Positions 18,919 through 26,915 of a DNA stretch of 33,671 nucleotides are shown here, one piece after another. The position numbers and the translations under genes were made by a program. Below the pieces are notes generated by a model that worked only from the letters and a program-made list of their open reading frames with translations, ran no database searches and was not told where the DNA came from. This stretch comes from an uncultured Pelagibacteraceae bacterium (GTDB taxonomy: Bacteria > Pseudomonadota > Alphaproteobacteria > Pelagibacterales > AG-422-B15). Where the stretch lies: the NCBI GenBank assembly GCA_902526565.1, contig CABZLP010000007.1:1-33671 (forward strand), in the 5' to 3' direction. Position 1 is the first letter of the stretch. Every line of letters starts with the position of its first letter.

Positions 18919-20073
18919 ATGAAGATTTTAGCTTTAGGCGGAAGTGGTGGAATGGGAAGGTACGCAGTCAAATATTTGCACAATATAAAACAGATCAATA
19001 AAATTTATGTAGCAGATTTAAACTTTTTGTCGGCAAAAAAATTTGCATCACATTTTGACAGTAGAGTTGAAAGTTTGAAATTAGATATTAGAAACTTTCA
19101 GTCTCTAAAGATTGAAATGTCAAAAGTAGATATAGTAGTCAACACAACTGGTCCATTTTTTTTATTTGTTGAGTCTATTTTAAGAGCTGCAATTCAAACT
19201 AATACACATTACTTTGATATCTGTGATGATTGGGAGCCAACTGAAGCGATGCTTAAAATGAATAATGAGGCAAAAAAAGCTAATATCACTGCAATTATTG
19301 GTCTTGGGGCAAGTCCTGGACTAACTAATATATTAGCGCGTATAGCAATATCCGAGCTTGATGAGGTAAAAAAAGTATATACAGGCTGGGATATGTCAGC
19401 TGCTAAACCGGAAAGTGAGTCATCTCAATCTGAAATAAGTGCAGCAATGGTGCATGGTATAGAACAAATGATTGGGGAAGTTAAAGTTTTCAAAAATGGA
19501 AATTTTGAAATGGTAAAGCCTCTTAAAAAAATTAAGTTTGACTATCCTGATATTGGAAAAAGAAAGGCATATATATTTGGACACCCTGAAGCTTTAACGT
19601 TTCCATATTACTTCAAAGATATTAAAGAGTCCTATAACTTAATGCATGGCGGTGAAAATAGTTTTATAGGAATCTTAAAAATTATAAGATTTTTAATAAA
19701 AATAAAAATTATAACCAAAAATTTTGGTGCAAAAATTTTGACATGGCTTGAAAAATTAAATAATTCAGAAAAAAAGAAAGACAAAAATGCGGTACTTCCA
19801 GGTATTTATGGTTATGCACAAGGCTTAAAGGAGAAAAGAGTTACATCAATCGGAGTTACAATTGATGGAGATATTAATAGTTTTTCTATGGGCGAAGCTA
19901 CATCGTTGCCTCTTGCAACGGGTGTTAAGATGTTTATAGATGGAAAAATTAATCAATTTGGTGTTCACACTCCAGAATCGCCAATAATTGACCCTAAGCT
20001 ATTTTTTAATTACTTTAAAAAAGAAGCTGGTGATAACTTTGTAATAAATACTGTAATTACAAGAAAATCATAA
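18919..20073 (+). CDS. Saccharopine dehydrogenase-like NAD(P)-binding protein
   Basis: The 384-residue protein starts with a Rossmann dinucleotide-binding motif (GGSGGMGRY, about residues 7-15). It continues with the layout of the saccharopine dehydrogenase/LYS9-like family: VNTTGPFFLF near 75, YFDICDDWE near 95 and GLGASPGLTN near 128. Many members are oxidoreductases of unknown substrate, so a role in lysine metabolism should not be assumed. A Lys-rich segment around 250-275 (KIIRFLIKIKIITKNF) may be a membrane-associating helix. It begins 3 bp after guaA and so could be read from the guaA transcript. It is the only gene between the two copies of the 16-bp guaA-end repeat, which suggests it was brought in by an integrative element. 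Confidence 0.75.
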   Translation: MKILALGGSGGMGRYAVKYLHNIKQINKIYVADLNFLSAKKFASHFDSRVESLKLDIRNFQSLKIEMSKVDIVVNTTGPFFLFVESILRAAIQTNTHYFDICDDWEPTEAMLKMNNEAKKANITAIIGLGASPGLTNILARIAISELDEVKKVYTGWDMSAAKPESESSQSEISAAMVHGIEQMIGEVKVFKNGNFEMVKPLKKIKFDYPDIGKRKAYIFGHPEALTFPYYFKDIKESYNLMHGGENSFIGILKIIRFLIKIKIITKNFGAKILTWLEKLNNSEKKKDKNAVLPGIYGYAQGLKEKRVTSIGVTIDGDINSFSMGEATSLPLATGVKMFIDGKINQFGVHTPESPIIDPKLFFNYFKKEAGDNFVINTVITRKS

Positions 20074-20091
20074 TTAAACGGTACAAAAAGT

Positions 20092-20107
20092 ACTATTGAG
20101 TGGGAAT
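20092..20107 (+). repeat. Direct repeat, right copy of the guaA 3' end (putative att site)
   Basis: This is an exact copy of 18898-18913, here continuing as GA so that it reads ATTGAGTGGGAATGA, the end of an intact guaA with a TGA stop. Just before it, GTAC (20081-20084) and GTAC (20090-20093) form a short inverted repeat around AAAAA. No integrase gene is present between the copies. Confidence 0.7.
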
Positions 20108-20114
20108 GACTTTC

Positions 20115-20753
20115 ATGAATAATTTTATAATCTTTATAAAAAGAAAAATTATCTCGAGTAGTTTTTTTTGGAGGTTTCGACATTTCTTTCAATCATCTTG
20201 GCTGAGCACCTATAATAATAAACGTGTTCCAACATTTTATTTTAAATTAATTTCAGAAAATAATATTTTAAGCATTTTAGACTTTGGATGCGCCTCAGGT
20301 ACTCTTTTGTATCAGTTATATCTCAGTAATCCTGGACAAATTTCTTATGGAATTGATATTAATAAAGAAGCAATAAAAAATTGTTACGATAAATTTAAAA
20401 ACTCTAATTCAAAGTTTTTTTTTGATAATAAACTTAAACCGATTAATTTATTTACGTTTTTAAAGAATAATTCTTTAACTAAATTTGATTTAATTGTATT
20501 TGATCGAGTATTATACTGTTTATCTGACAAAGATTTAGAAAATCTTTTATATTCTTTATCGAAATTTACAAATGCGATCTTAATAGACGATTTTGAGTTT
20601 ACCCACGAACATAATACAAGTGGATATAAGCATAGAGATTGGAATTTTCTATTAAGTCAGTATAATTTTGAAATAATTATGAATATTCCAATTATATATT
20701 CAAGAGTAATGTCAGCAAATGCACGAACACTCTTTTTTAAAAGAAAGATATAG
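20115..20753 (+). CDS. Class I SAM-dependent methyltransferase, substrate unknown
   Basis: The product has about 212 residues from the ATG at 20115. It carries SAM-binding motif I (ILDFGCASGTLL, near residue 53), an acidic residue after strand 2 (YGIDINKEA) and a motif IV-like FDLIVFDRVLY. This is the standard seven-strand methyltransferase core with a Phe/Asn/Lys-rich, very A+T-rich composition. The frame opens earlier (GTG at 20100, ATG at 20106), but those starts lie inside the right copy of the guaA-end repeat. Removing the putative insertion would leave ATG 20115 just after a guaA TGA stop, so I prefer it. The substrate is not apparent. The GNAT-like gene follows after 6 bp. Confidence 0.7.
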   Translation: MNNFIIFIKRKIISSSFFWRFRHFFQSSWLSTYNNKRVPTFYFKLISENNILSILDFGCASGTLLYQLYLSNPGQISYGIDINKEAIKNCYDKFKNSNSKFFFDNKLKPINLFTFLKNNSLTKFDLIVFDRVLYCLSDKDLENLLYSLSKFTNAILIDDFEFTHEHNTSGYKHRDWNFLLSQYNFEIIMNIPIIYSRVMSANARTLFFKRKI

Positions 20754-20759
20754 AAAAAA

Positions 20760-21275
20760 ATGAAATTATTATTTTATAAGATCATAAACTTTTTAAAATC
20801 AATATTTAAGTTAAATTTTAATGATTTTACTTGGATTAAAACAGCTAAACTTATTGAGTTAAATAATATTGACGTTTCTGAGGACCCTGTGAGACCTGAA
20901 TTGGATATTGAATGGAGAACTTCACATGACAGGAAAATATACGGGTTAGAATATAATAATCAAATTGAAGGAATTATGTGTTTGGCGTTTACAAAGGATG
21001 TTCCACACTCGATTCGGGAGTTAGATTTGATGAGTCGATTAGCTGTTTATGAGCAAAATGCTGATACAATAATTGCTTATACTGTATGGTCGAGAAAAAA
21101 AGGTGCGGGCAAAAAAATTATGGAGGAGGCATTGAAATTTGGCAAGGAGATGGGGTACAAAAGAATTGTTACTCTATCCCCCTTAACACCAATGGCTACT
21201 CATTATCACATTAGAAACGGCGCAAAACTCTTAGGACACAATCCAACAACTCAAAATTTTGAATATTCTCTCTAA
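20760..21275 (+). CDS. GNAT-like acetyltransferase
   Basis: The 171-residue protein has a C-terminal half that resembles the GNAT acetyl-CoA-binding core: a strand (TIIAYTVWS), the loop RKKGAGKKIMEEALKFGKEMGY matching motif A (R/Q-x-x-G-x-G/A), a strand (RIVTLSP) and HYHIRNGAKLLG, which resembles the motif B 'Y-x-x-x-G' end. The first 20 residues are hydrophobic and basic (LLFYKIINFLKSIFKLNF) and might touch the membrane. The substrate is unknown. It follows the methyltransferase by 6 bp, so the two form a pair. The fold call is by motif reading only and could be wrong in detail. Confidence 0.6.
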   Translation: MKLLFYKIINFLKSIFKLNFNDFTWIKTAKLIELNNIDVSEDPVRPELDIEWRTSHDRKIYGLEYNNQIEGIMCLAFTKDVPHSIRELDLMSRLAVYEQNADTIIAYTVWSRKKGAGKKIMEEALKFGKEMGYKRIVTLSPLTPMATHYHIRNGAKLLGHNPTTQNFEYSL

Positions 21276-21337
21276 TACTTTAGACTGTAAGTTCAAATCC
21301 ATGGAAAGTTTTTATAATTGAGCTATATATAATCAAC

Positions 21338-22780
21338 ATGGTATCTATTAAAAATATAAATGTAATGTGGTTCAGGCAAGATCTTAGGCTAGCTGACAAT
21401 CCTGCGCTATCAAAGTCATTAGAGGATGGCAAGACCTTGCCAATTTTTATATTCGATAATGTAAACTCCAAAGATCACATAAACGGTTCTGCAAGCAAGT
21501 GGTGGCTACATCATTCATTAATAAACTTAAATAAGTCATTACGGAATAGACTCTGTTTTTTTATAGGTAATCCAATAGATATTCTAGATGAAATTAATAA
21601 ACGATTTGAAGTTTCAAATATATTTTGGAATCGTTGTTATGAACCTTGGAGAATTAAACGAGACAAAAAAATTAAAAAATATTTTAATGAAAAAGGCATA
21701 AATGTAGATACTTTTAATGGATCGCTGTTATGGGAACCATGGAACATAGCAAAAAAAGACGGCACTCCATATAAAGTATTCACTCCATACTATCGAAAAG
21801 GATGCTTAAATTCGGATAAGCCTCGTATGCCGCTACCAGTGCCCAATTTATCTAATTTAATATCAGTTGATAATCATGAAGTAGAAATTGATGACCTGGG
21901 CCTAATGCCTATGAATAATTGGCATCGTAAAATGACTTCTCTTTGGTCACCTGGAGAAGAGGGTGCCCATTGTAAGATTGAAGAGTTCATTTCAAATGGA
22001 TTAAATAATTATAAAGAAGGAAGAAATTTTCCGTCCAATCAGAACGTTTCTCAACTTTCTCCTCATTTACATTTTGGTGAAGTCTCACCGAATCAAGTGT
22101 GGTATAGGGCTAAAACAAAAGAGGGAAAATTAGGTATTAAGAAAGACTTAGATCACTTTTTGAGTGAATTAGGTTGGCGAGAGTTTTCCTTTAATTTGCT
22201 CTATCATTTTCCATTTCTCCCAAAAGAAAATTTACAAAAAAAGTTCGATAATTTTCCATGGGATAATGACAAAGAAAAATTAAAGAAATGGCAGAGAGGA
22301 TTAACGGGCTATCCAATTGTAGACGCTGGCATGCAAGAATTATGGCAAACTGGATATATGCATAATAGACTAAGAATGGTAGTAGGTTCTTTTTTAGTAA
22401 AAAATTTACTTTTACATTGGCATCATGGAGAAAGATGGTTTTGGGATTGCCTGATTGATGCAGATCTAGCAAGTAATAGCGCTGGATGGCAATGGATTGC
22501 TGGTTCAGGTGCAGATGCTGCTCCATATTTTAGAATTTTTAACCCCATCACCCAGGGACAAAAATTTGACCCTGATGGAAGATACACTAGAAAATACCTG
22601 CCTGTATTGAGTGATATGCCAAATAAATTTTTATTTAACCCTTGGGAAGCTCCCGAAGATGTTTTAGAATTGGCAGGTATAAAGCTTGGCGAGAATTATC
22701 CATTACCTATTGTTGAAATTGGTTCTTCCCGTCAAAAAGCTTTAGAGGCATTTTCTACAACTAAAACATTAATCGCCTAA
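21338..22780 (+). CDS. phr: Deoxyribodipyrimidine photolyase, class I (cryptochrome/photolyase family)
   Basis: The enzyme repairs UV-induced cyclobutane pyrimidine dimers using blue light, FAD and an antenna chromophore. The 480-residue length matches class I CPD photolyases. The N-terminal alpha/beta domain starts INVMWFRQDLRLADNPAL. The C-terminal FAD domain contains WREFSFNLLYHFPFL, GYPIVDAGMQELWQTGYMHNR, HWHHGERWFWDCLIDADLASN and WQWIAGSGADAAPYFRIFNP, so the FAD-contacting and Trp electron-transfer residues appear intact. A TATAAT at 21328-21333 lies just before the ATG, but I cannot pair it with a convincing -35 element. The gene fits a sunlit-water lifestyle. Its TAA overlaps the ATG of the next gene. 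Confidence 0.95.
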   Translation: MVSIKNINVMWFRQDLRLADNPALSKSLEDGKTLPIFIFDNVNSKDHINGSASKWWLHHSLINLNKSLRNRLCFFIGNPIDILDEINKRFEVSNIFWNRCYEPWRIKRDKKIKKYFNEKGINVDTFNGSLLWEPWNIAKKDGTPYKVFTPYYRKGCLNSDKPRMPLPVPNLSNLISVDNHEVEIDDLGLMPMNNWHRKMTSLWSPGEEGAHCKIEEFISNGLNNYKEGRNFPSNQNVSQLSPHLHFGEVSPNQVWYRAKTKEGKLGIKKDLDHFLSELGWREFSFNLLYHFPFLPKENLQKKFDNFPWDNDKEKLKKWQRGLTGYPIVDAGMQELWQTGYMHNRLRMVVGSFLVKNLLLHWHHGERWFWDCLIDADLASNSAGWQWIAGSGADAAPYFRIFNPITQGQKFDPDGRYTRKYLPVLSDMPNKFLFNPWEAPEDVLELAGIKLGENYPLPIVEIGSSRQKALEAFSTTKTLIA

Positions 22781-23298
22781 TGAATACAGATACTATTTTG
22801 CTTATCGTTCAAATGGTAGCAGCATTTGGCGTACTAGTCTCAGTTATTTATTTAGGATTACAAATTCATCAACAAAATGAGATTACTAAAGCTCAATTTG
22901 GACATTCCCTTACACAACGGATGTATGAAAGATATTTTAATACAGCTAAAGATAAGGAGTTTAGTAATTTTTTAGCAAAAGATTGGGCGACTGGTGACTT
23001 AGATGACTCAGACAAATGGCGCGTTGCTATTTTTATTAATACATTACTCGTAGATATATTTGATACCTATGAGAAAGTGAAAAAAGGGTTTGTTGATGAA
23101 TCACATCTCAAAATGAGAATGCACATGCTAAAGCTTGGAGTAATGAAAGCACCTATAGCGCAATCATCATGGAAATATTGGAAAGGGATAAAGTCGGAAG
23201 AGTTTGTTGAGTGGTTTGAAGCAGAAATTTATGGTGATTCAGACTCTTTCAATGAAGGTTATCAAGAGGAAGTAATCCCTAATGTTAGGAGAAAATAG
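22780..23298 (+). CDS. Membrane-anchored protein of unknown function
   Basis: I do not recognise this 172-residue protein. It begins with one hydrophobic helix (about residues 5-26, ILLIVQMVAAFGVLVSVIYLGL), followed by the charged stretch QIHQQNEITKAQ and a soluble, mostly helical, Trp- and Met-rich domain (SSWKYWKGIKSEEFVEWFEAEIYG). The arrangement suggests a short N-terminus, one membrane pass and a cytoplasmic or periplasmic helical domain. Its ATG shares a base with the phr stop codon (TAATG), implying translational coupling to photolyase. That may only reflect compact packing. Homologues with this N-terminal layout occur as 'hypothetical proteins' in marine bacteria to my recollection, without assigned function. 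Confidence 0.7.
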   Translation: MNTDTILLIVQMVAAFGVLVSVIYLGLQIHQQNEITKAQFGHSLTQRMYERYFNTAKDKEFSNFLAKDWATGDLDDSDKWRVAIFINTLLVDIFDTYEKVKKGFVDESHLKMRMHMLKLGVMKAPIAQSSWKYWKGIKSEEFVEWFEAEIYGDSDSFNEGYQEEVIPNVRRK

Positions 23299-23317
23299 CC
23301 AGATTTTAAGCTTTTTA

Positions 23318-23337
23318 TAGAAATTTTTCTATTTCTA
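23318..23337 (+). terminator. Weak A/U-rich hairpin between the phr pair and panB
   Basis: TAGAAAT (23318-23324) pairs with ATTTCTA (23331-23337) around TTTTCT. The stem is 7 bp but almost all A-U, and no T tract follows, so it is at best a weak terminator or pause site at the boundary between the accessory block and panB. Confidence 0.3.
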
Positions 23338-23353
23338 AAGTATAAACCGCAGC

Positions 23354-24181
23354 ATGAAACGTAAATCTGCAATTGATATTAAGAACCAAAAAGGAAAAAC
23401 CCCAATAGTTTGTTTAACAGCTTACACCGCTCCGATTGCGAGATCTATCGATTATTGTGGTGATCTTTTATTAGTAGGCGACTCGCTTGGCATGGTTCTT
23501 TATGACTATCAAAATACTTTACCTGTAACACTTTTTCAAATGATAGAGCACTCAAAATCTGTTGTTAAAGCAACAAAACAGTCGTGTATTATAGTTGATA
23601 TGCCTTTTGGCACTTACGAAGAGTCCGTTGATAAAGCTTTCATGAATGCTGCAAAAGTAATGAAGGAAACAAACTGTAACGGAATAAAACTTGAGGGCGG
23701 AAGAAACATGTTTGATACTGTCAAATATTTAACTGATCGTTCAATCCCTGTTATGGGACATATCGGACTTCAGCCTCAAAGTGTACTCATTGATGGTGGT
23801 TACAAAGTAAAAGGAAGAAATAAATTTGATTGGGGTAAATATATTGATGATGCAATTGCAATAGAAGAGGCTGGAGCTTTTTCCATAGTTTTAGAAGGTA
23901 TGACGGAGCCATTAGCCTCAGAGATTACTTCAAGAGTTTCGATTCCAACGATTGGTATTGGCGCCTCTCCCAATTGTGATGGTCAAGTGTTAGTAACAGA
24001 AGATATGATAGGCTTGACGAATATTGCTCCTAAATTTGTTAAAAAATATGTGGATTTAGAAATTCTAATTAAAAAAGCAGCAAATCAATACGCTAGTGAG
24101 GTAAGAAATAGAGAATTTCCAGGTAAGGAACATACCTATGCCATGAACCCTCATATCGTTAAAAAAAGTGAAGTGGATTAA
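23354..24181 (+). CDS. panB: 3-methyl-2-oxobutanoate hydroxymethyltransferase
   Basis: PanB transfers a hydroxymethyl group from 5,10-methylene-tetrahydrofolate to 2-oxoisovalerate, giving ketopantoate, the first step of pantothenate and CoA synthesis. The 275-residue protein has the conserved metal- and substrate-binding VGDSLGMVLYD (D43), the DMPFGTYEE and KLEGG motifs, GHIGLQPQ, and the catalytic-base region VLEGMTEPLA followed by IPTIGIGASPNCDGQVLV. Length and motifs are complete. TATAAA at 23341-23346 precedes the ATG closely and could be a -10 element. The stop overlaps the next ATG (TAATG). No panC or panE gene lies next to it, so the rest of the pathway must be elsewhere. Confidence 0.97.
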   Translation: MKRKSAIDIKNQKGKTPIVCLTAYTAPIARSIDYCGDLLLVGDSLGMVLYDYQNTLPVTLFQMIEHSKSVVKATKQSCIIVDMPFGTYEESVDKAFMNAAKVMKETNCNGIKLEGGRNMFDTVKYLTDRSIPVMGHIGLQPQSVLIDGGYKVKGRNKFDWGKYIDDAIAIEEAGAFSIVLEGMTEPLASEITSRVSIPTIGIGASPNCDGQVLVTEDMIGLTNIAPKFVKKYVDLEILIKKAANQYASEVRNREFPGKEHTYAMNPHIVKKSEVD

Positions 24182-24813
24182 TGTCAGATATTTTAAGGCA
24201 GGTTGACGAAGAATTGAGACAGGACCGTCTATTGAAGTTATGGAGACAATACCGCATATATCTTATAGGCGCATTAATTTTATTAATTGGTTCAGTACTT
24301 GGTTATCAAATTTATAAATCAGCAAACAAGTCATTTTATGAAGACGAGGTCGAGAAATACATTAATACTTCAAATTTAGTAGATTTTAATCAAGCAATTG
24401 AAAATTTAGGTGACTTTGATAAATCGGGACAATTATTTATTTCAGGAATATCTCAAATTAAAATCGCAACATTACTAATGGAAAATGGAAAAATACAAGA
24501 AAGTAGAGACAAGTTATTGGAGATTATAAATAAAGATAAAGAAGACGTAATCTTAAATGATCTCGCTATATATTTATATTTAATGAGTAGTTTAAATGAC
24601 ATATCGATAGATGAAATTAATACACACCTAACAAATAATAAGTTAGAGAGTAGTTCATTTAAATATCTTTTCAAAGAAACTATTGCAATTAAAAATTTAT
24701 TAGTAGGAAATATAAAACTATCGAAAGAAAGATTTGATGAATTAATTAATGATAAAAATACTCCACGAGATATTGTGATTAGAGCGTCTAAATTTTTAGA
24801 CACAATAAAATAG
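24181..24813 (+). CDS. YfgM-like membrane-anchored TPR protein
   Basis: The 210-residue protein has the layout of the YfgM/TPR_21 family: a short charged cytoplasmic N-terminus (RQVDEELRQDRLLKLWRQYR), one transmembrane helix (about 27-46, IYLIGALILLIGSVLGYQIY) and a periplasmic helical-repeat domain. In E. coli YfgM associates with the Sec translocon and periplasmic chaperones, and its gene lies next to bamB and der, as it does here. Sequence conservation is low and the repeats (GQLFISGISQIKIATLLMEN and following helices) are degenerate, so the call relies on topology and neighbourhood. The start overlaps the panB stop by one base, and bamB follows after 1 bp. Confidence 0.75.
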   Translation: MSDILRQVDEELRQDRLLKLWRQYRIYLIGALILLIGSVLGYQIYKSANKSFYEDEVEKYINTSNLVDFNQAIENLGDFDKSGQLFISGISQIKIATLLMENGKIQESRDKLLEIINKDKEDVILNDLAIYLYLMSSLNDISIDEINTHLTNNKLESSSFKYLFKETIAIKNLLVGNIKLSKERFDELINDKNTPRDIVIRASKFLDTIK

Positions 24814-24814
24814 T

Positions 24815-26113
24815 ATGATAAATACTTTTTATATTTTTTTACTTTCAATACTTGTGTTATTTAGTTGCATTAAAAATGAAATCACAGAAGATAACTCTAA
24901 TACCTTTTCAATTTTAGCTTATGACGCACAGATTTCGGAAACTCTAGGTTTAAATATAAACGATATAATTATAGAACCTCCACGACAAATAAATTATTGG
25001 TCGCAACATTTTCAAAATCCCACTAATAATCTAAACCATATATCTTCTTCATCCAAACTTAAAAATAAATCAAAGGTTGTTTCAGGTACAAGAGGAGCAC
25101 TTAACATAATACAACCTATCTACTTCAATGAAACAATTTGCTACATTTTACCAAAGGGTTTTTTAGAGTGTAAGAATGTCATAAGTGAGGAAAAGAAATT
25201 TTCAATTAATATAAAAATTAAAGATAGTAAAAATTATGAGGTCATAAGAGGTGGCCTTGCTTATTTTGACAATAAAATAGTATTGGTTGATGCTTATGGA
25301 CAGATTTTACTCATTGATGCTAATGATGGGAGTCAAATCTGGAAAAAAAATATTGAATTTCCAATTCTTTCACCTCCACTAATTTATAGAAATAAAATTT
25401 ACTTTATCTCCTCAGATAATAGATTATTTTCTCTTGCTTTAGAGACTGGGAATATCGAATGGTCATTTCAAACGATTGCTGAATCCAAGAAAAGTCTTAT
25501 TACAGCGTCCCCGATAGCTTTTGAAAATACAATTATAGCACCTTTTAGCAATGGCGAATTAGTAGCTTTTTCTCACGATACTGGTAGACCGCTGTGGTCT
25601 GAGAATATTTCAAAAGTTTCATTACTGAGCAACTTTGATATCAAAGATATTTCAGCAAGTCCTGTCTTATCAAATAATATAATTTTTTCCCTTAGCACAA
25701 ATGGTAAGTTTATATCAATAGACGCTATTAATGGAAAAAGAAACTGGTCAATTGATGTATCAGGATACAGGACGCCAACTATATCAGGAAATCAAATATA
25801 CGTAATAGATGAAGATGGAAAGCTTATTTGTCTAGATAAGAATTCTGGGGAAGTATATTGGATTACTGAGCTTGATAAATATAAAAAAGGGCAAAAAGCA
25901 AAGGATCTTAATCTATGGTTAGGTCCATATTTAATGAACAGTTTATTGTACAATATTTCTTACTTTGGCGAATTAAAGATTGTCTCACCAAAGACAGGTG
26001 AAATACTTTCGTCAGATAATCTAGGCATAAAAGGAATAATGTTACCGCCACTTATATTAAGCAATGCCGTATTTGTAATGGATGAAAATTCCAATGTCTT
26101 CCAGTTTGAATAA
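24815..26113 (+). CDS. bamB: Outer membrane assembly lipoprotein BamB (beta-propeller, PQQ-like repeats)
   Basis: BamB is the beta-propeller lipoprotein of the BAM complex, which folds proteins into the outer membrane. The 432-residue protein starts with a lipoprotein signal (FYIFLLSILVLFSC) whose lipobox Cys is residue 18. The body contains repeated PQQ-like blades ending in G-x-x-x-W motifs: DANDGSQIWKKNI, ALETGNIEWSFQ, SHDTGRPLWSEN, DAINGKRNWSID and DKNSGEVYWITEL. Its length is slightly above E. coli BamB. It lies between the YfgM-like gene and der, a neighbour set conserved well beyond alphaproteobacteria. Its last 32 bp overlap the der start region. Confidence 0.9.
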   Translation: MINTFYIFLLSILVLFSCIKNEITEDNSNTFSILAYDAQISETLGLNINDIIIEPPRQINYWSQHFQNPTNNLNHISSSSKLKNKSKVVSGTRGALNIIQPIYFNETICYILPKGFLECKNVISEEKKFSINIKIKDSKNYEVIRGGLAYFDNKIVLVDAYGQILLIDANDGSQIWKKNIEFPILSPPLIYRNKIYFISSDNRLFSLALETGNIEWSFQTIAESKKSLITASPIAFENTIIAPFSNGELVAFSHDTGRPLWSENISKVSLLSNFDIKDISASPVLSNNIIFSLSTNGKFISIDAINGKRNWSIDVSGYRTPTISGNQIYVIDEDGKLICLDKNSGEVYWITELDKYKKGQKAKDLNLWLGPYLMNSLLYNISYFGELKIVSPKTGEILSSDNLGIKGIMLPPLILSNAVFVMDENSNVFQFE

Positions 26114-26915
26114 AATAAATTTTTGTATTATTGGCAAACCAAATTCAGGTAAATCAACTTTATTTAACTGTTTGCTTGAAGATAGTATTTCTCCAGTTGG
26201 CGACGAATACGGGCTTACAAAAAATTTATTAAAGGATAAATTTACTTTGTACAACCACGATTTTACAATTTTTGATACTCCTGGACTGAGAAGAAAAAGC
26301 AAGATAGATGATCTGGATGAAAAAAAAAGAAGCAAGGAAGTCATTAACCTTGTCAACCAAGTAGACGTTGTAATTTTGCTCATAGATTCTGTTGAAAATA
26401 TTACCAAACAAGACTTTAGGTTAGCTGATTTAGCAATAACAAAAAAAAAGATACTATTTTTTTTGTTTAACAAAATGGATCTTATTGATGAAGGCAAAAA
26501 ATTTAAAACTAAGATCGATAAATATTTAAACAATAATTACAGTCAATATCAAATGATTAACACTGATTTTATTTCTGCGAAGAAAAATATTAGAATTAAG
26601 AGCTTTATAAAAGAAATTATTAACAAAAATAAACTTACCCACATTGAAATTACAAAAACAAATTTAAATAAATTTCTTAATTATTTAAATAAACAATCAA
26701 GATACCCAAAAATTAAAAAAAGAGAAATCAAACCTAAGTATATTGTGCAAATAAAGACTGGTTCTCCACTCTTTAAAGTCTTTATTAATTCAAAAAAGAA
26801 AGCGCCTCTTATATTTCAAAGATTTTTTGATAATGCATTCAGAGATTTTTTCAAAATAAAAGGAGTGCCCATTTCTTATCAATTTATAAGCTCTAACAAT
26901 CCTTATTCAGACTAA
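26082..26915 (+). CDS. der: Der/EngA-type ribosome-assembly GTPase lacking the first G domain
   Basis: Der normally has about 440-490 residues with two tandem GTPase domains and a C-terminal KH-like domain, and acts in 50S subunit maturation. This product has only 277 residues and one G domain: G1 GKPNSGKST (18-26), G3 DTPG (65-68), G4 NKMD (130-133), G5 SAK (165-167). The segment after G3 (LRRKSKIDDLDEKKRSKEVI then IDSVENITKQDFRLA) matches the second Der domain, not the first. The rest (about 185-272, TNLNKFLNYLNKQ through KGVPISYQFISSNNPY) is the Der KH-like domain. The switch I region is GLTKN where GTTRD is usual. The start lies inside bamB, leaving no room for the missing half. The 3' end overlaps the convergent SDR gene by 4 bp. 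Confidence 0.85.
   Translation: MKIPMSSSLNKINFCIIGKPNSGKSTLFNCLLEDSISPVGDEYGLTKNLLKDKFTLYNHDFTIFDTPGLRRKSKIDDLDEKKRSKEVINLVNQVDVVILLIDSVENITKQDFRLADLAITKKKILFFLFNKMDLIDEGKKFKTKIDKYLNNNYSQYQMINTDFISAKKNIRIKSFIKEIINKNKLTHIEITKTNLNKFLNYLNKQSRYPKIKKREIKPKYIVQIKTGSPLFKVFINSKKKAPLIFQRFFDNAFRDFFKIKGVPISYQFISSNNPYSD

Noticed and set aside
20081-20093. GTAC-AAAAA-GTAC hairpin as a terminator after the saccharopine-dehydrogenase-like gene
   Set aside because: The stem is only 4 bp and no T tract follows.
21288-21306. GTTCAAATCC resembling a tRNA T-loop, hence a tRNA fragment or tRNA att site
   Set aside because: The flanking bases do not pair as a T stem, and no acceptor, D or anticodon arms are present.
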